Source: QQUJ01 sp050287605 (lineage in GTDB: Bacteria > Pseudomonadota > Gammaproteobacteria > QQUJ01). From it: a stretch of DNA of 64,000 nucleotides. The stretch is from assembly GCA_050287605.1 (NCBI GenBank), contig JBNKCG010000119.1, positions 1 through 64,000 of the forward strand. The letters run 5' to 3'. Under the pieces are notes generated by a model. That model did no database searches, had not been told where the DNA came from, and saw only the letters and a program-made list of their open reading frames with translations. Every line of letters begins with the position of its first letter. Position 1 is the first letter of the stretch. Positions 16,228 to 25,527 of this stretch are shown here, piece by piece. The translations under genes and the position numbers were made by a program.

Positions 16228-19191
16228 TCAGGCGACCCTGTTGCGTAGCAAGTGCGCCTCCAACTCATCGGCAGGTAACGGCGGACCGAAATAGAATCCT
16301 TGATAGAGCGTGCAGCGCTCGCGATGCAGAAACTCGAGCTGTGCGGGGGCTTCGACCCCCTCGGCCAATACCTCCAGCCCTAGATTTCTTCCCAGAGCAA
16401 TGATGGTGGCGGCAATTTTGCCATCCATCTCCGATTTTGGCAGGTCGCGAATGAATTCACGATCGATCTTGAGCCGGTCGAGCGGAAACTGTTTCAGGTA
16501 GGCAAGTGAAGAGTAACCGGTACCGAAATCGTCGACGGCGATCGAAACACCGACCTCCTTGAGAGCGAAGAGAATGCTCTGCGCATGCTCGCGCTGTTCC
16601 ATAAGGGCGGTCTCGGTGATCTCCAATTCGAGCTGATTGGGTTCGATTCCGGATACCTGCAGCGCTTGTCGTACCTGCGCAGCCAAATCGGGCTGCGCAA
16701 ACTGTCGCGGCGACAAATTGATCGCCATGTGGATGTCGCGAATTCCACGCTGTTGCCAACGGCTGGCGGTAGCGCACGCCTCATTCAATACCCAAGTGCC
16801 TAACGGTTCGATCAGGCCGGTTTCCTCGGCCAAGGGGATGAATCTGTCGGGCGAGATCAGACCACGCTCGGGATGGGCCCACCGCACCAGTGCCTCGACG
16901 CCGACGACGTTGCCGCCTTCGACGGTGACTTGCGGCTGAAAATGCAGCACTAGCTCGTTGCGATACAACGCCTGACGTAAACCGTTCTCCATGGCGAGCT
17001 GCTCGTTGATCGCGACGGAAAGTTCACGGGTGTAGAAACGGTACCGATTGCCACCCTCCTCTTTGGCCTTGTACATCGCCGCATCGGCATTCTTGAGCAA
17101 CGTCTGGCCGTCGCGTCCGTCGTTAGGATAGAGACAGATACCGACACTGCCGGACAGATAGAGCTCGTGCCCATCGACACGGAAGGGTTGATGCAGTACT
17201 TCCAGCAATTTTTTAGCGACCTTGGCCGAATCCTCCGCCTGACGCAGCTCTTCCAACACCACCACGAACTCGTCACCACCCAAGCGGGCCACCGTGTCTT
17301 CGGCGCGCACCAGACCCAAGAGCCGCCGCGCCACTTCGACGAGCAGTTGGTCGCCCAGCGGATGCCCCAAACTGTCGTTGACCACTTTGAACCGGTCGAG
17401 ATCGAGGAACAGCACCCCGACCTGCTGCCCCTCTCGTGCAGCGTGGCGCAGGGACTGCGAAAGAGTGACGTTGAGCAGTAGCCGGTTGGGTAGCGCGGTC
17501 AGCGGATCGTGATGTGCCAGGTGGTCGATCTCGCGTTGCGACTGTTTGAGTTTGGTGATGTCGGCAAACACGGCAACATAGTTGCTCACCTGCCCCGTAT
17601 TGTCATGCACGGCGTTGATGGTGAGCCACTCCGGATAGACTTCGCCGTTCTTGCGCCGATTCCAGATCTCTCCCTGCCACTGGCCGGTCTGCTCCAGTGA
17701 ATGCCAAAGGGTGGAGTAAAAACGGTCGTCGTGGCGTCCCGATTTGAGTAGGCTGGGGTTGCGTCCCAGCACTTCCGCCTCCGTGTAGCCGGTAATCGAC
17801 GCAAAGGCGCGGTTCACCGACAAAATACCGCCACGCACATCGGTAACCACAACGCCTTCGGTGGTGCTGTCGAAGACCGTCGCCGCCTCACGTAGACGTT
17901 TTTCCATCGTCAATCGATCGCTGAGGTCGATGACGAACGCGATGGCGGCCGTCACTTTGCTGTGTTCATCGCGAACCGTCGTGACGCTGAAGTGGGCATG
18001 CAGCGGCGTGCCATCCTTGCAGCGCAGAACGGTCTCGTAGGAACGGCTGTCGGTGCCCTCGATCCGGGCGCTCTGCAAGTCGAAGAAGCGGCTGTTCCCG
18101 TCATCGGCAAATGTGGTCGGTACGCGTCCCATCATCTCTTCCGGCGCGTAGCCCAGCATGCGACACAACGTCGGATTGACGCTGATCGTACGGCGCTGGG
18201 CATCGATCATCCAAACGCCCTCCGGGGCGTTGTCGACAATGGTGCGAAACTGATGCTCTTGGTCGGCAAGCGCACTCTGCACCCGCTCCATTCGGATCAG
18301 CTGGCGCAGGATCACCGCTCTTCCACCGGCGACCAGAACGCCGAGTAGAGCGACCAGTACGGCAAGGATCGCGGCGCGGTCATTCCAGCGTGCGAATAGC
18401 GCCTGTTCCGAGCGGCCCACTCGAACACTGAGGGGTGTATTGAAGATGGCTTGATACGTAGACAGCCAGCGCTCTCCGTCCAGCGTCACCCATTGGGTCT
18501 CGGTCGATGAGCTGGCGGACGATGACGGGATACCGAGGGACTGCGCCCCAAGCTCGTTGCTGAACACCGGCGCGCCGTCGCGGCTCAGCACTTCAAAGCG
18601 TTCCGCCTCGGTCAGCCTCAACCGCTGGGCATAGATGCGAAACGACTTCGGCTCGACGACGGCGACCACCACGCCGGCAAACCGGCCGGATGCGTCCTGC
18701 CAGCGCCGGCTCATGGGTAGGAACCGCCGCCCAGAATCGCGCCCGGTGAGCGGCGCATCGAAGTAGAGCCCGGGATCGTTTGAACCGCTTTGCGCTTTAA
18801 AATAGGCGCGGTCGGACAGATCCATGGATGGTGGTATGTCGTAATCGGAGTCGTAGATCAGCTGGCCGTTGGCATCGAGAACGATCATCGAGCGCACGAT
18901 CTTCAGGTCGTCGATCTGTGCCCGGAGCAGGTCACGGACCGCAGTCGCGTCCAGGTTCCGGGGGGTACCCGCCAACTGTTGCGCGATATAAGAGAGGGAC
19001 ATATCGACCGCGTGGAATCGGTTGCTCACCTGCTCGGCTGCCGCCACCCCCAATACAAGTAGGGTTTCACGGCCCTGTCGTTCCACTACGACGCGGTCGT
19101 GCCAGAGATAAGCCGAACTGAGCAGCAGCGCCGTAAACACCAATACCACGGCAGCAGCGTTTACGCCGCGTCGCAAAAAGCGGTAGTACAA
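16228..19191 (-). CDS. Membrane sensor with PAS, GGDEF and EAL domains
   Basis: 987 residues from a TTG at 19191 preceded by AGGAGGGG; the frame continues to another TTG at 19311 without a ribosome site. A membrane helix is near 10-30, followed by a large periplasmic Cache-like domain and a second span near 270-290. Two PAS domains follow (the second with FASITGYTEAEVLGRNPSLL). GGDEF is intact at 638-642 and the EAL glutamate is E766 (VEALVRW), with NLSPRQF, DDFGTGYSS and AEGVE further on. It is therefore a candidate cyclic-di-GMP synthase and phosphodiesterase controlled by an external signal. No partner gene is adjacent. Confidence 0.9.
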   Translation of the reverse strand: MYYRFLRRGVNAAAVVLVFTALLLSSAYLWHDRVVVERQGRETLLVLGVAAAEQVSNRFHAVDMSLSYIAQQLAGTPRNLDATAVRDLLRAQIDDLKIVRSMIVLDANGQLIYDSDYDIPPSMDLSDRAYFKAQSGSNDPGLYFDAPLTGRDSGRRFLPMSRRWQDASGRFAGVVVAVVEPKSFRIYAQRLRLTEAERFEVLSRDGAPVFSNELGAQSLGIPSSSASSSTETQWVTLDGERWLSTYQAIFNTPLSVRVGRSEQALFARWNDRAAILAVLVALLGVLVAGGRAVILRQLIRMERVQSALADQEHQFRTIVDNAPEGVWMIDAQRRTISVNPTLCRMLGYAPEEMMGRVPTTFADDGNSRFFDLQSARIEGTDSRSYETVLRCKDGTPLHAHFSVTTVRDEHSKVTAAIAFVIDLSDRLTMEKRLREAATVFDSTTEGVVVTDVRGGILSVNRAFASITGYTEAEVLGRNPSLLKSGRHDDRFYSTLWHSLEQTGQWQGEIWNRRKNGEVYPEWLTINAVHDNTGQVSNYVAVFADITKLKQSQREIDHLAHHDPLTALPNRLLLNVTLSQSLRHAAREGQQVGVLFLDLDRFKVVNDSLGHPLGDQLLVEVARRLLGLVRAEDTVARLGGDEFVVVLEELRQAEDSAKVAKKLLEVLHQPFRVDGHELYLSGSVGICLYPNDGRDGQTLLKNADAAMYKAKEEGGNRYRFYTRELSVAINEQLAMENGLRQALYRNELVLHFQPQVTVEGGNVVGVEALVRWAHPERGLISPDRFIPLAEETGLIEPLGTWVLNEACATASRWQQRGIRDIHMAINLSPRQFAQPDLAAQVRQALQVSGIEPNQLELEITETALMEQREHAQSILFALKEVGVSIAVDDFGTGYSSLAYLKQFPLDRLKIDREFIRDLPKSEMDGKIAATIIALGRNLGLEVLAEGVEAPAQLEFLHRERCTLYQGFYFGPPLPADELEAHLLRNRVA

Positions 19192-19440
19192 AACACCCCT
19201 CCTACAGGAGCCAATCAGAGATCCGCCAACTTGTTCCGGCACGGTACCGATATCCCCTGGATCTGCCTGGGATCTGGGGATTTTCTGGTCAACCGGTACC
19301 TGGGGACCCAATTCACTGATATTGTGCCACGAATTTATTGATAAATGTCAGGATTATCGCGCCGAGAAAGGGCCTGCATTGGTCCCTGAACCGGTGCTCC
19401 GTCATACTGCTCATCCGACCATTACTCGCTGCACCGCGCC

Positions 19441-20571
19441 ATGCCCGCTAGCACCACTGCCTTCCAACTCGAACCCGGACTCATCTACCTCAATCATGCC
19501 GCCGTGGCCCCCTGGCCGACCCGTGCCGCAGAAGCGGTGGCGCGCTTTGGGGAGGAGAACGCGCGCTGGGGTTCGTGGCACTACCGACGCTGGGAAACGG
19601 TCGAGCAGCGCCTGCGCGAGCGCCTCCAGAGGCTGATCAACGCCTCGGCGCCCGACGACATCGCACTGGTGAAGAACACCTCCGAAGCGCTCTCCTTCGT
19701 CGCCTACGGCCTGAATTGGAGGGCCGGTGACAACATCGTGAGCTGCGCCGAGGAGTTCCCATCCAACCGCTGGGTGTGGGAATCTCTGCGCAGCGTGGGG
19801 GTGGAGACCCGCTTTGCAGCCGTCACCGCCAGTGCGGACCCGGAAGCGGCCCTGTTCGAGCGCGTCGACGAACACACCCGACTGATCAGCGTCAGTGCCG
19901 TACAGTACGGCGCCGGCCTGCGCATGGATCTGGAACGCATCGGCGCGTTTTGCCGTGCCAGGGGTGTGCTGTTCTGCGTCGACGCCATCCAGCACATCGG
20001 TGCCCTACCCTTCGACGTCCAGCGCATTCAGGCCGATTTCGTGGCCGCAGACGGGCACAAATGGATGTTGGGTCCCGAGGGAATCGGGTTGTTCTGGGTC
20101 AGACCGGCACTGCGCGAGCAGCTGCGTTTGACGGAAATCGGCTGGCACAGCGCCGAAGCCATCGCCGACTACACCCAGTCGGAGTGGGAACTGGCTCGCA
20201 GCGCCAAACGTTTCGAGTGCGGCAGCCCCAACATGCTGGGCATCCATGCACTGGAGGCGAGCTTGGCACTCATCGAAGACGAAGGCATCGAATCGATCGG
20301 TGATCGGGTGCTGCGCAACAGCGCGCTGATCGCCGAGTTCGTTTCACAGAGCGAGGGGTTTACGCTGTTGACCAACCCGACCCCCGAGCGGCTATCCGGC
20401 ATCGTCACCTTCGCCCACCGCGACCATTCGGCGACGAAGATCAACAGCCATCTCAAGGCCAATGGCGTGCTCGCCGCCGTGCGCGGCGGCGGCGTGCGCT
20501 TCTCGCCGCACTTCTACGTCTCGCCGGAGCAATTGGCCAGGGCTTGGGAGATCGTCCGCTCGATCCGGTGA
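19441..20571 (+). CDS. Class V aminotransferase-fold protein (cysteine desulfurase/isopenicillin epimerase type)
   Basis: A 376-residue PLP enzyme. The PLP lysine is K207 in ADGHKWMLGP and the cofactor-ring aspartate is D181 in DAIQHIG. The N-terminal YLNHAAVAPWP and phosphate-binding VKNTSEALSF are typical of the selenocysteine lyase/isopenicillin-N-epimerase branch. No conserved active-site Cys loop of IscS/SufS can be assigned, so the exact reaction is open. The upstream region is poor in ribosome-site sequence. Convergent with the GH13 gene. Confidence 0.85.
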   Translation: MPASTTAFQLEPGLIYLNHAAVAPWPTRAAEAVARFGEENARWGSWHYRRWETVEQRLRERLQRLINASAPDDIALVKNTSEALSFVAYGLNWRAGDNIVSCAEEFPSNRWVWESLRSVGVETRFAAVTASADPEAALFERVDEHTRLISVSAVQYGAGLRMDLERIGAFCRARGVLFCVDAIQHIGALPFDVQRIQADFVAADGHKWMLGPEGIGLFWVRPALREQLRLTEIGWHSAEAIADYTQSEWELARSAKRFECGSPNMLGIHALEASLALIEDEGIESIGDRVLRNSALIAEFVSQSEGFTLLTNPTPERLSGIVTFAHRDHSATKINSHLKANGVLAAVRGGGVRFSPHFYVSPEQLARAWEIVRSIR

Positions 20572-20635
20572 ATGCGATGCCCGGCCGTGCTGGCACGACG
20601 CCGGCCGCCGCGCCGTCGCGCGAATTTCCGCGGCT

Positions 20636-21985
20636 TTACGCTTCGATGGGCACGAAAATCGCCCCGCCTCGCGCCGCGACCTGTCTTACCTGCAGGTTCC
20701 CGTTACGCTGGGTGGCTTCGGCTGCCCCGAGCGCGTCGGCGAACGGGAGATGGTTGCCGCGTAGCGGCAGTGGAAGGGAACAGTCGAGCGCTTGTTTTCC
20801 GCCGTTGATCACGATGACGGCGATATCGCAGCGCGTGCGACGCAGAAACGCGACGGCTTGCCGTTGATCGTCGCTCCATAGGCATCGCCAATCCCCCGCC
20901 TTCAACGCCTCCCGCGATCTGCGCAGTGCACTCAAGCAGCGCATGTGGCTCTGCAGTTCCGTATTCCAGAGCGAGGAATCCCAGATCATCGCGCGCCGGT
21001 TATCGGGATCCTCACCGCCCTCCATCCCCACCTCGTCGCCGTAATAGATGGCCGGTACGCCGGGTATGACAAACTGCAGCAGCGCAAGGAGCTTGATCGT
21101 GTCCACATCTCCACCCGTGGCGTTCCACAACCGCGGCGTATCGTGCGAACCCAGCAGGTTCAACATGCCCAACGTGGTCTGCCACGGAACGCGCTGCAGC
21201 TGCCGTTCGATGCTCCGCGCAAATTGCGATGCGGCGAGCCGGTGGTGCACCACGAATTCGAACAGCACTTCGCGCAGCGGATAGTTAGTGGCGCCGCTGA
21301 AGTCTCCGCGATCAAGCCAAGGTTGCGCATCCTCCCAAATCTCAGCCAACAGATAGGCATCCGGTCGCACCCGGCGCACTGCATCGCGCAGGGCACGCCA
21401 GAAAGGACGATGGCGCACGTGGCGTACGGCATCGAGTCGCCAGCCGTCCACGCCCCACCGGGTCCAGTACGTCGCCACGTCGAGAAAGTATCGTTGCGTC
21501 TGCGGGTGGGCGAGACGCAGCTCCGGCAGATCGGCCACGTCCTGCCACGCGGCGTAGCGGTGTTTGCCGCCGATGAACAACGGAAATCCGTCGACGTAGA
21601 ACCAATCCCTGTAGACGGAGCCCTCGCTCTTTTGCACCACATCGGTAAACGGGAAGAAATCACGCCCGCAATGATTGAAGGTGCCATCCAGAATCACGCG
21701 TATTCCCCGCCGGTGCGCTTCGCTCAACAGTCTTCTGAACGTCCCCAGATCGCCCGCCCGGGGATCAATGCTGTAGTAGTCGCGAGTGTTGTAGCGGTGA
21801 TTGGAACGGGAGAGAAAAATCGGCGTCAGGCACACCACGTTGGCACCCAGCCAACGGATGTAGTCCAGCTTTTGGATGATGCCGGCGAGATCACCGCCCA
21901 TGAAGTGATCGCGCGTGGGCGGCGTTCCCCAGGGAACCAGGCCCGGATATGAGCGATGCGAAATCCCCCGGGCGAACCGATCCAC
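20636..21985 (-). CDS. GH13 alpha-amylase-family glycosidase
   Basis: The coordinates use the first standard start, GTG 21985, giving 449 residues, but the frame is open to about 22084. The upstream codons encode EWHREAIVYQIF directly before VDRF, the first conserved barrel strand of GH13. Translation therefore probably starts upstream, and only CTG codons (22084, 22081, 22078) overlapping the end of the preceding gene are available. The catalytic triad is intact: D185 (GWRLDA), E215 (LLAEIW) and D282 (GSHDTPR). Cyclomaltodextrinase/neopullulanase-like or maltogenic amylase activity is likely. No signal peptide is seen. It is the last gene of the 14-gene run. Confidence 0.85.
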   Translation of the reverse strand: MDRFARGISHRSYPGLVPWGTPPTRDHFMGGDLAGIIQKLDYIRWLGANVVCLTPIFLSRSNHRYNTRDYYSIDPRAGDLGTFRRLLSEAHRRGIRVILDGTFNHCGRDFFPFTDVVQKSEGSVYRDWFYVDGFPLFIGGKHRYAAWQDVADLPELRLAHPQTQRYFLDVATYWTRWGVDGWRLDAVRHVRHRPFWRALRDAVRRVRPDAYLLAEIWEDAQPWLDRGDFSGATNYPLREVLFEFVVHHRLAASQFARSIERQLQRVPWQTTLGMLNLLGSHDTPRLWNATGGDVDTIKLLALLQFVIPGVPAIYYGDEVGMEGGEDPDNRRAMIWDSSLWNTELQSHMRCLSALRRSREALKAGDWRCLWSDDQRQAVAFLRRTRCDIAVIVINGGKQALDCSLPLPLRGNHLPFADALGAAEATQRNGNLQVRQVAARGGAIFVPIEA

Positions 21986-22071
21986 GAATATCTGATAGAC
22001 GATCGCCTCGCGATGCCACTCATCCGCAACCGTCGCAGCTTCGGGCGCCGGTACAACGCCCTGTCGCCCGC

Positions 22072-22641
22072 TTAGCAGCAGCAGTTACCGACGCTGGGCT
22101 GACAGCCGCACGCTGCGTGGTGGGTATGGCAGCAGTCGCAACAGTCATGAACGTGGCATTGGCCATGTGCCGCCTCTGCGCACGGATAGTCCGCATAGGG
22201 AGCGTCCCAACCACCCGATGGGTAAGCCGCGGACGACAGGCCGCTCAGAAATCGCAGCCCTCCGGCCAAACCAGCGTTCAACACCTCGATGCCCTGCCGC
22301 AAAGTGGAGCCCAACCGGTCCCCCAGCGGGCCAGTCGTGACTCCCGCGCCCACGGGAATTCCCGGTAACGGTACCCCCGTGCCCGGTGTTACCGGCAGCG
22401 GCGCCATGGAAGGTGGAAGCCCCCAACGCACTGGACCGTAGTAAGGCCCGCCCTGCGGGACGTACGCGTAGGCGGCCGCGAACGGCGGCGGCATCGCCGA
22501 ACCCTGTCCCGGCGCGTCACCGCGTTCGGCCTGGGCGGCTTCGTATTTCGCCTTGTGGCGATCGAATTCCAGCTGGGCCTTGGTGGGGGATGCGCTTTTC
22601 TTGACCGTTGCGCCTTTCGGGCGACTCTTCTTAACTGCCAT
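22072..22641 (-). CDS. Unknown protein: basic N-terminus, Pro-rich middle, amphipathic helix, Cys-rich tail
   Basis: 189 residues from an ATG preceded by AAGGAG. Residues 1-40 are Lys/Ala-rich and helical (MAVKKSRPKGATVKKS). A Pro/Gly/Tyr-rich linker follows, then an amphipathic helix with GIEVLNAGLAGGLRFLSGL, similar to GLELAEAGLSLGLTVIDRV in the protein at 25528-26202. The last 40 residues are extremely Cys/His-rich (HDCCDCCHTHH, GNCCC), suggesting metal binding or disulfide cross-linking. There is no export signal and no family I recognise. Confidence 0.85.
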   Translation of the reverse strand: MAVKKSRPKGATVKKSASPTKAQLEFDRHKAKYEAAQAERGDAPGQGSAMPPPFAAAYAYVPQGGPYYGPVRWGLPPSMAPLPVTPGTGVPLPGIPVGAGVTTGPLGDRLGSTLRQGIEVLNAGLAGGLRFLSGLSSAAYPSGGWDAPYADYPCAEAAHGQCHVHDCCDCCHTHHAACGCQPSVGNCCC

Positions 22642-22664
22642 GCGATTTCTCCTTGGCACAGTCC

Positions 22665-23351
22665 TCAGCAGCTGAACACTTCGCACCAGCGAATACGTGC
22701 CGTCATGTTGACCACGACCACTGCCAGGTTGGCACCGGGTTTGGTGGTGAGAATGCCTTCGCAGATCTGGTAGCCGCTGCCCTGCTCCACCCGTTTCCCC
22801 CAGACCAATGCAGTGCCCTCGCTGTCGGTGACCAGAACGCCGACCAAGGAGACGGCCGTCGCCGCCACGGGCACGTATTCGATGGAGAGATGCACGCAGC
22901 ACCCACCACCGATAAACGCTCTGCCCAATCCGAACCTGTTGGTCGCCCGGGAGCCGATGGCGATCGCTTCCACCCTGACGCTGCTCAGATTGATCTCGGA
23001 GAACGCTTCGGCACTCTTCGCTTCGTCAGCGCTCGTCTTCGCTTCGACTCCGCTTTCCGCCGCAGTGGTGGCAACCACTTTGGCGACCGCATCCATGACG
23101 CGGAAATCGGCAGCCAATTGCGGGTTCTCCTTCAAGTCGTTGGCGCTCAGCGTCGACTCGACCAACAGCTCCTTGGACTCTTTGCGGCACTCCCGCGTAT
23201 GACAGCAACATTGCGACGCCGGGTGGCAGCAACTGTGGCAAAAACCGCCGTGTCCGTGGTGCGGATGCGGATGCGGATGGTGAGCATGTGCATCCCAGTG
23301 TCCATAGGGATGTCCGGTATATCGTGGTGTTACGCCGTGTCCTCGGTGCAT
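22665..23351 (-). CDS. Unknown His/Cys-rich protein, paralogue of the next upstream product
   Basis: 228 residues; the ATG follows GAGGAGGGAGG. Residues 1-55 are dominated by His, Gly and Cys (AHHPHPHPHHGHGG, CHSCCH, QCCCH), a likely metal-binding region. A helical acidic segment covers about 60-120. The C-terminal 75 residues are beta-rich and align with the protein at 23381-23827: both run VxLxxE...GYQ...PGA and end in ARIRWCEVFSC or ARLRWCETVCR. No signal peptide. Confidence 0.85.
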   Translation of the reverse strand: MHRGHGVTPRYTGHPYGHWDAHAHHPHPHPHHGHGGFCHSCCHPASQCCCHTRECRKESKELLVESTLSANDLKENPQLAADFRVMDAVAKVVATTAAESGVEAKTSADEAKSAEAFSEINLSSVRVEAIAIGSRATNRFGLGRAFIGGGCCVHLSIEYVPVAATAVSLVGVLVTDSEGTALVWGKRVEQGSGYQICEGILTTKPGANLAVVVVNMTARIRWCEVFSC

Positions 23352-23380
23352 ATCGCTAACCCTCCCTCCTCAATCGTCAA

Positions 23381-23827
23381 TCAGCGGCAAACGGTTTCGC
23401 ACCAGCGCAACCGCGCGATGGCGTCGACCACCTCCAGCGTGACCTTGGCGCCGGGATCCAGCGCCAGGAACTCCTCGTCCATTTGGTATCCCTCCGGCAG
23501 CCCGCCGCTGGTCGTGGTGGTGGAGGTACCGTCCTTGACGACGGTTACCTTCACTTCGGGCGCCGCCGCTCCCGCCTCGACGTACGTCTCAAGCGTGAGC
23601 CGCACCCCGGAGAATCCACCGACGATCGTCTCGCCTGGTGCCGCGGGATCCGCCGTCAACTCCTGCGGCATCACTTGCGGGACGTGGCAGCCAGGGGCTG
23701 CGGGCATGGCCGGGTACGGCACCGGCACGTAATAGAGATAAACCCCGGCGCAACCCGGCGGTTGGCCCCAGTGGTGATCTCCGTAACCGTGACCCGGGGA
23801 ACAACAGTGTGAGTGATAGTGAGACAT
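23381..23827 (-). CDS. Unknown His/Cys-rich protein sharing a C-terminal domain with its neighbour
   Basis: 148 residues; AAAGGAG precedes the ATG. A short His/Cys/Gly-rich head (MSHYHSHCCSPGHGYGDHH) is followed by a Pro/Tyr-rich linker and a beta-rich domain ending in ARLRWCETVCR. This domain is paralogous to the C-terminus of the protein at 22665-23351, so the pair arose by duplication. The head is much shorter than in the paralogue. Cytoplasmic by sequence; function unknown. Confidence 0.85.
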   Translation of the reverse strand: MSHYHSHCCSPGHGYGDHHWGQPPGCAGVYLYYVPVPYPAMPAAPGCHVPQVMPQELTADPAAPGETIVGGFSGVRLTLETYVEAGAAAPEVKVTVVKDGTSTTTTSGGLPEGYQMDEEFLALDPGAKVTLEVVDAIARLRWCETVCR

Positions 23828-23839
23828 GATCGTTCTCCT

Positions 23840-24034
23840 TTACGACTCGTCGGCCTCCGTCTCTTCGGGTGCCGTCAGATCCCTGACCGCTTTCAATACG
23901 TCGCCCGCCACTTCGAAACCGACCTTGACCACCGTAGTGGCCGCATCCGACAGTTTGTCCGTCACCTGACTGTCGATTAAGCCGGCGGATACGTCGTGTA
24001 CGATTCGGTTGACCGAGCCCAATATGGAAGCCAT
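23840..24034 (-). CDS. Small amphipathic-helix protein
   Basis: 64 residues; AAGGAG lies 8 bases before the ATG, and the gene is 12 bases from the next. It is almost wholly helical, with a segment TTVVKVGFEVAGDVLKAV and an acidic tail (EETEADES). Small size and amphipathic pattern recall proteins that coat lipid or protein surfaces. No family recognised. Confidence 0.8.
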   Translation of the reverse strand: MASILGSVNRIVHDVSAGLIDSQVTDKLSDAATTVVKVGFEVAGDVLKAVRDLTAPEETEADES

Positions 24035-24093
24035 AGCCGTCTCCTTCGATATAGCCCAACAGCGCCGATCGCCGACGCCCGATTGTTTGCCGC

Positions 24094-25506
24094 TTATGCC
24101 GTCAAACGCCGCTCCACCAGCTTCACGGCGTTGGTCGCCACCTCCAGCCCCCAGTCTAGATGATCCAGCGGACGGCGGCTCATGGAGCGCCCTACGCTGG
24201 CCATGCTGGCGTAGGTGTCCACCGCCAGGCGCAGGGCCCCGACCCCCTTGCCGCGGGAGTGCTCCAGCAGGCTCAGCCAGCTTCCCGCCCGCTTGGGAAA
24301 CGCGTCGTACAATGCCCGCGGCGACAGGCACGCACTTTGCGACACGACACCACTGAACACCCCGCTGCAGAAATCCTGGAACGCAGGATCTCCCTCACCC
24401 AGGCGACCGATCTGCGTCAGCAAAAACAGGCAGAAGTCCTTCATCGCCGGGTTTTTCGCGATGGTGAGAAAGAGCTCTGCCGTACGCCAATCCAGCTCGA
24501 CATGCTCGCGCAGTAGCTGCTCGTATCGCACTAGTGTCTGCCGCGAAAAATCTCCCACCGATAAGGCGTGGCGCACGGCCTCGGCCGCGTAATAGGCTCC
24601 CTCCATAGCCTTGTGTATACCGCCCCCGTTGAGCGGATCGATCTGGTTGGCCGCGTCACCCACCAGCAGCACCCGGTCGGCGACGATGCGCAGTGGTTTG
24701 TAGAACGCTGCCGATCCGCCGCCCAATGGTCCGCACTGTTTGGCATTTGCCAGCGGGACAGCCAACGAGGTGGCGAGAAATCGTTTGAACGTGTCGCGCA
24801 GTCCGTCAAGAATGGGAAACGTGGGATCGAACGCGTAGCCCATACCGATGTTGGCGAATCCGGCATCGTCCACGAACAGCCAGCCGTAGCCCGGGAAGTA
24901 GCTGCGGTCGAAGTAGACCTTCACCTGCGCACCTTCCACCGCGACGTTTTCGAAGTAGGCGCGAATGGAAACCGCCTCGGCGCCGTCGTGCAGCGTGTTG
25001 CCGATGCAGCGCGACACGACCGACGCCACGCCATCGGCACCGATCACCACCCTGCCCCGGTACTTGACGAGGTTCTTGCCGGATTGTGCCTGCACCTCGA
25101 CGGCATCGCGCTGTGCTGTGACCGACTTGACCTGCGCCCGTTCGAAGCGGGCGCCACAAGCCACCGCATGCTCCATCACCGTGGCGTCGAAGCGGCGGCG
25201 ATCGAGCAGCGTGGCAAACGCGGGATAACGGCTGTTTTCCGGAAATCTGCCACGCAGCACATGTCGGTCGTTGATATAGAGATCGCACTCCTTGAAGCAG
25301 GCTTCGGTCTGCGCGAGCACCGCGTCGATGCAACCCAACTGGTCCAGCCAGTAAAGGGCCTGCGGGGTCAGTCCGTCCCCGCACACCTTGTCGCGCGGAA
25401 ACGCCGCCTTGTCCAGAAGCAGAACCGACACGCCGTGACGGGCCAGAAAGCCGGCCGCACTGCTTCCGCCGGGTCCTGCGCCGACGATGATGGCGTCGTA
25501 GATCAC
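24094..25506 (-). CDS. FAD-dependent oxidoreductase, geranylgeranyl reductase family
   Basis: A 470-residue flavoprotein of the family that saturates double bonds of polyprenyl chains in chlorophyll, archaeal lipids and quinones. The FAD dinucleotide fold IVGAGPGGSSAA is at 8-19, the family motif KVCGDGLTP follows near 41-49, and the second FAD motif is LLVGDAANQIDPLNGGGIHKAMEGA. Length is slightly above the 380-430 usual for the family. Its place among isoprenoid-related genes (class I synthase fold at 29213, isomerase at 30509) makes an isoprenoid substrate likely, although some family members act as halogenases or hydroxylases. Confidence 0.88.
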   Translation of the reverse strand: MIYDAIIVGAGPGGSSAAGFLARHGVSVLLLDKAAFPRDKVCGDGLTPQALYWLDQLGCIDAVLAQTEACFKECDLYINDRHVLRGRFPENSRYPAFATLLDRRRFDATVMEHAVACGARFERAQVKSVTAQRDAVEVQAQSGKNLVKYRGRVVIGADGVASVVSRCIGNTLHDGAEAVSIRAYFENVAVEGAQVKVYFDRSYFPGYGWLFVDDAGFANIGMGYAFDPTFPILDGLRDTFKRFLATSLAVPLANAKQCGPLGGGSAAFYKPLRIVADRVLLVGDAANQIDPLNGGGIHKAMEGAYYAAEAVRHALSVGDFSRQTLVRYEQLLREHVELDWRTAELFLTIAKNPAMKDFCLFLLTQIGRLGEGDPAFQDFCSGVFSGVVSQSACLSPRALYDAFPKRAGSWLSLLEHSRGKGVGALRLAVDTYASMASVGRSMSRRPLDHLDWGLEVATNAVKLVERRLTA

Positions 25507-25527
25507 GGGTGCGAGCTTCCCGTCCGT

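Noticed and set aside
19192..19311. TTG 19311 as start of the membrane GGDEF/EAL gene
   Set aside because: It has no ribosome site, whereas TTG 19191 follows AGGAGGGG and places the first membrane helix at the N-terminus.
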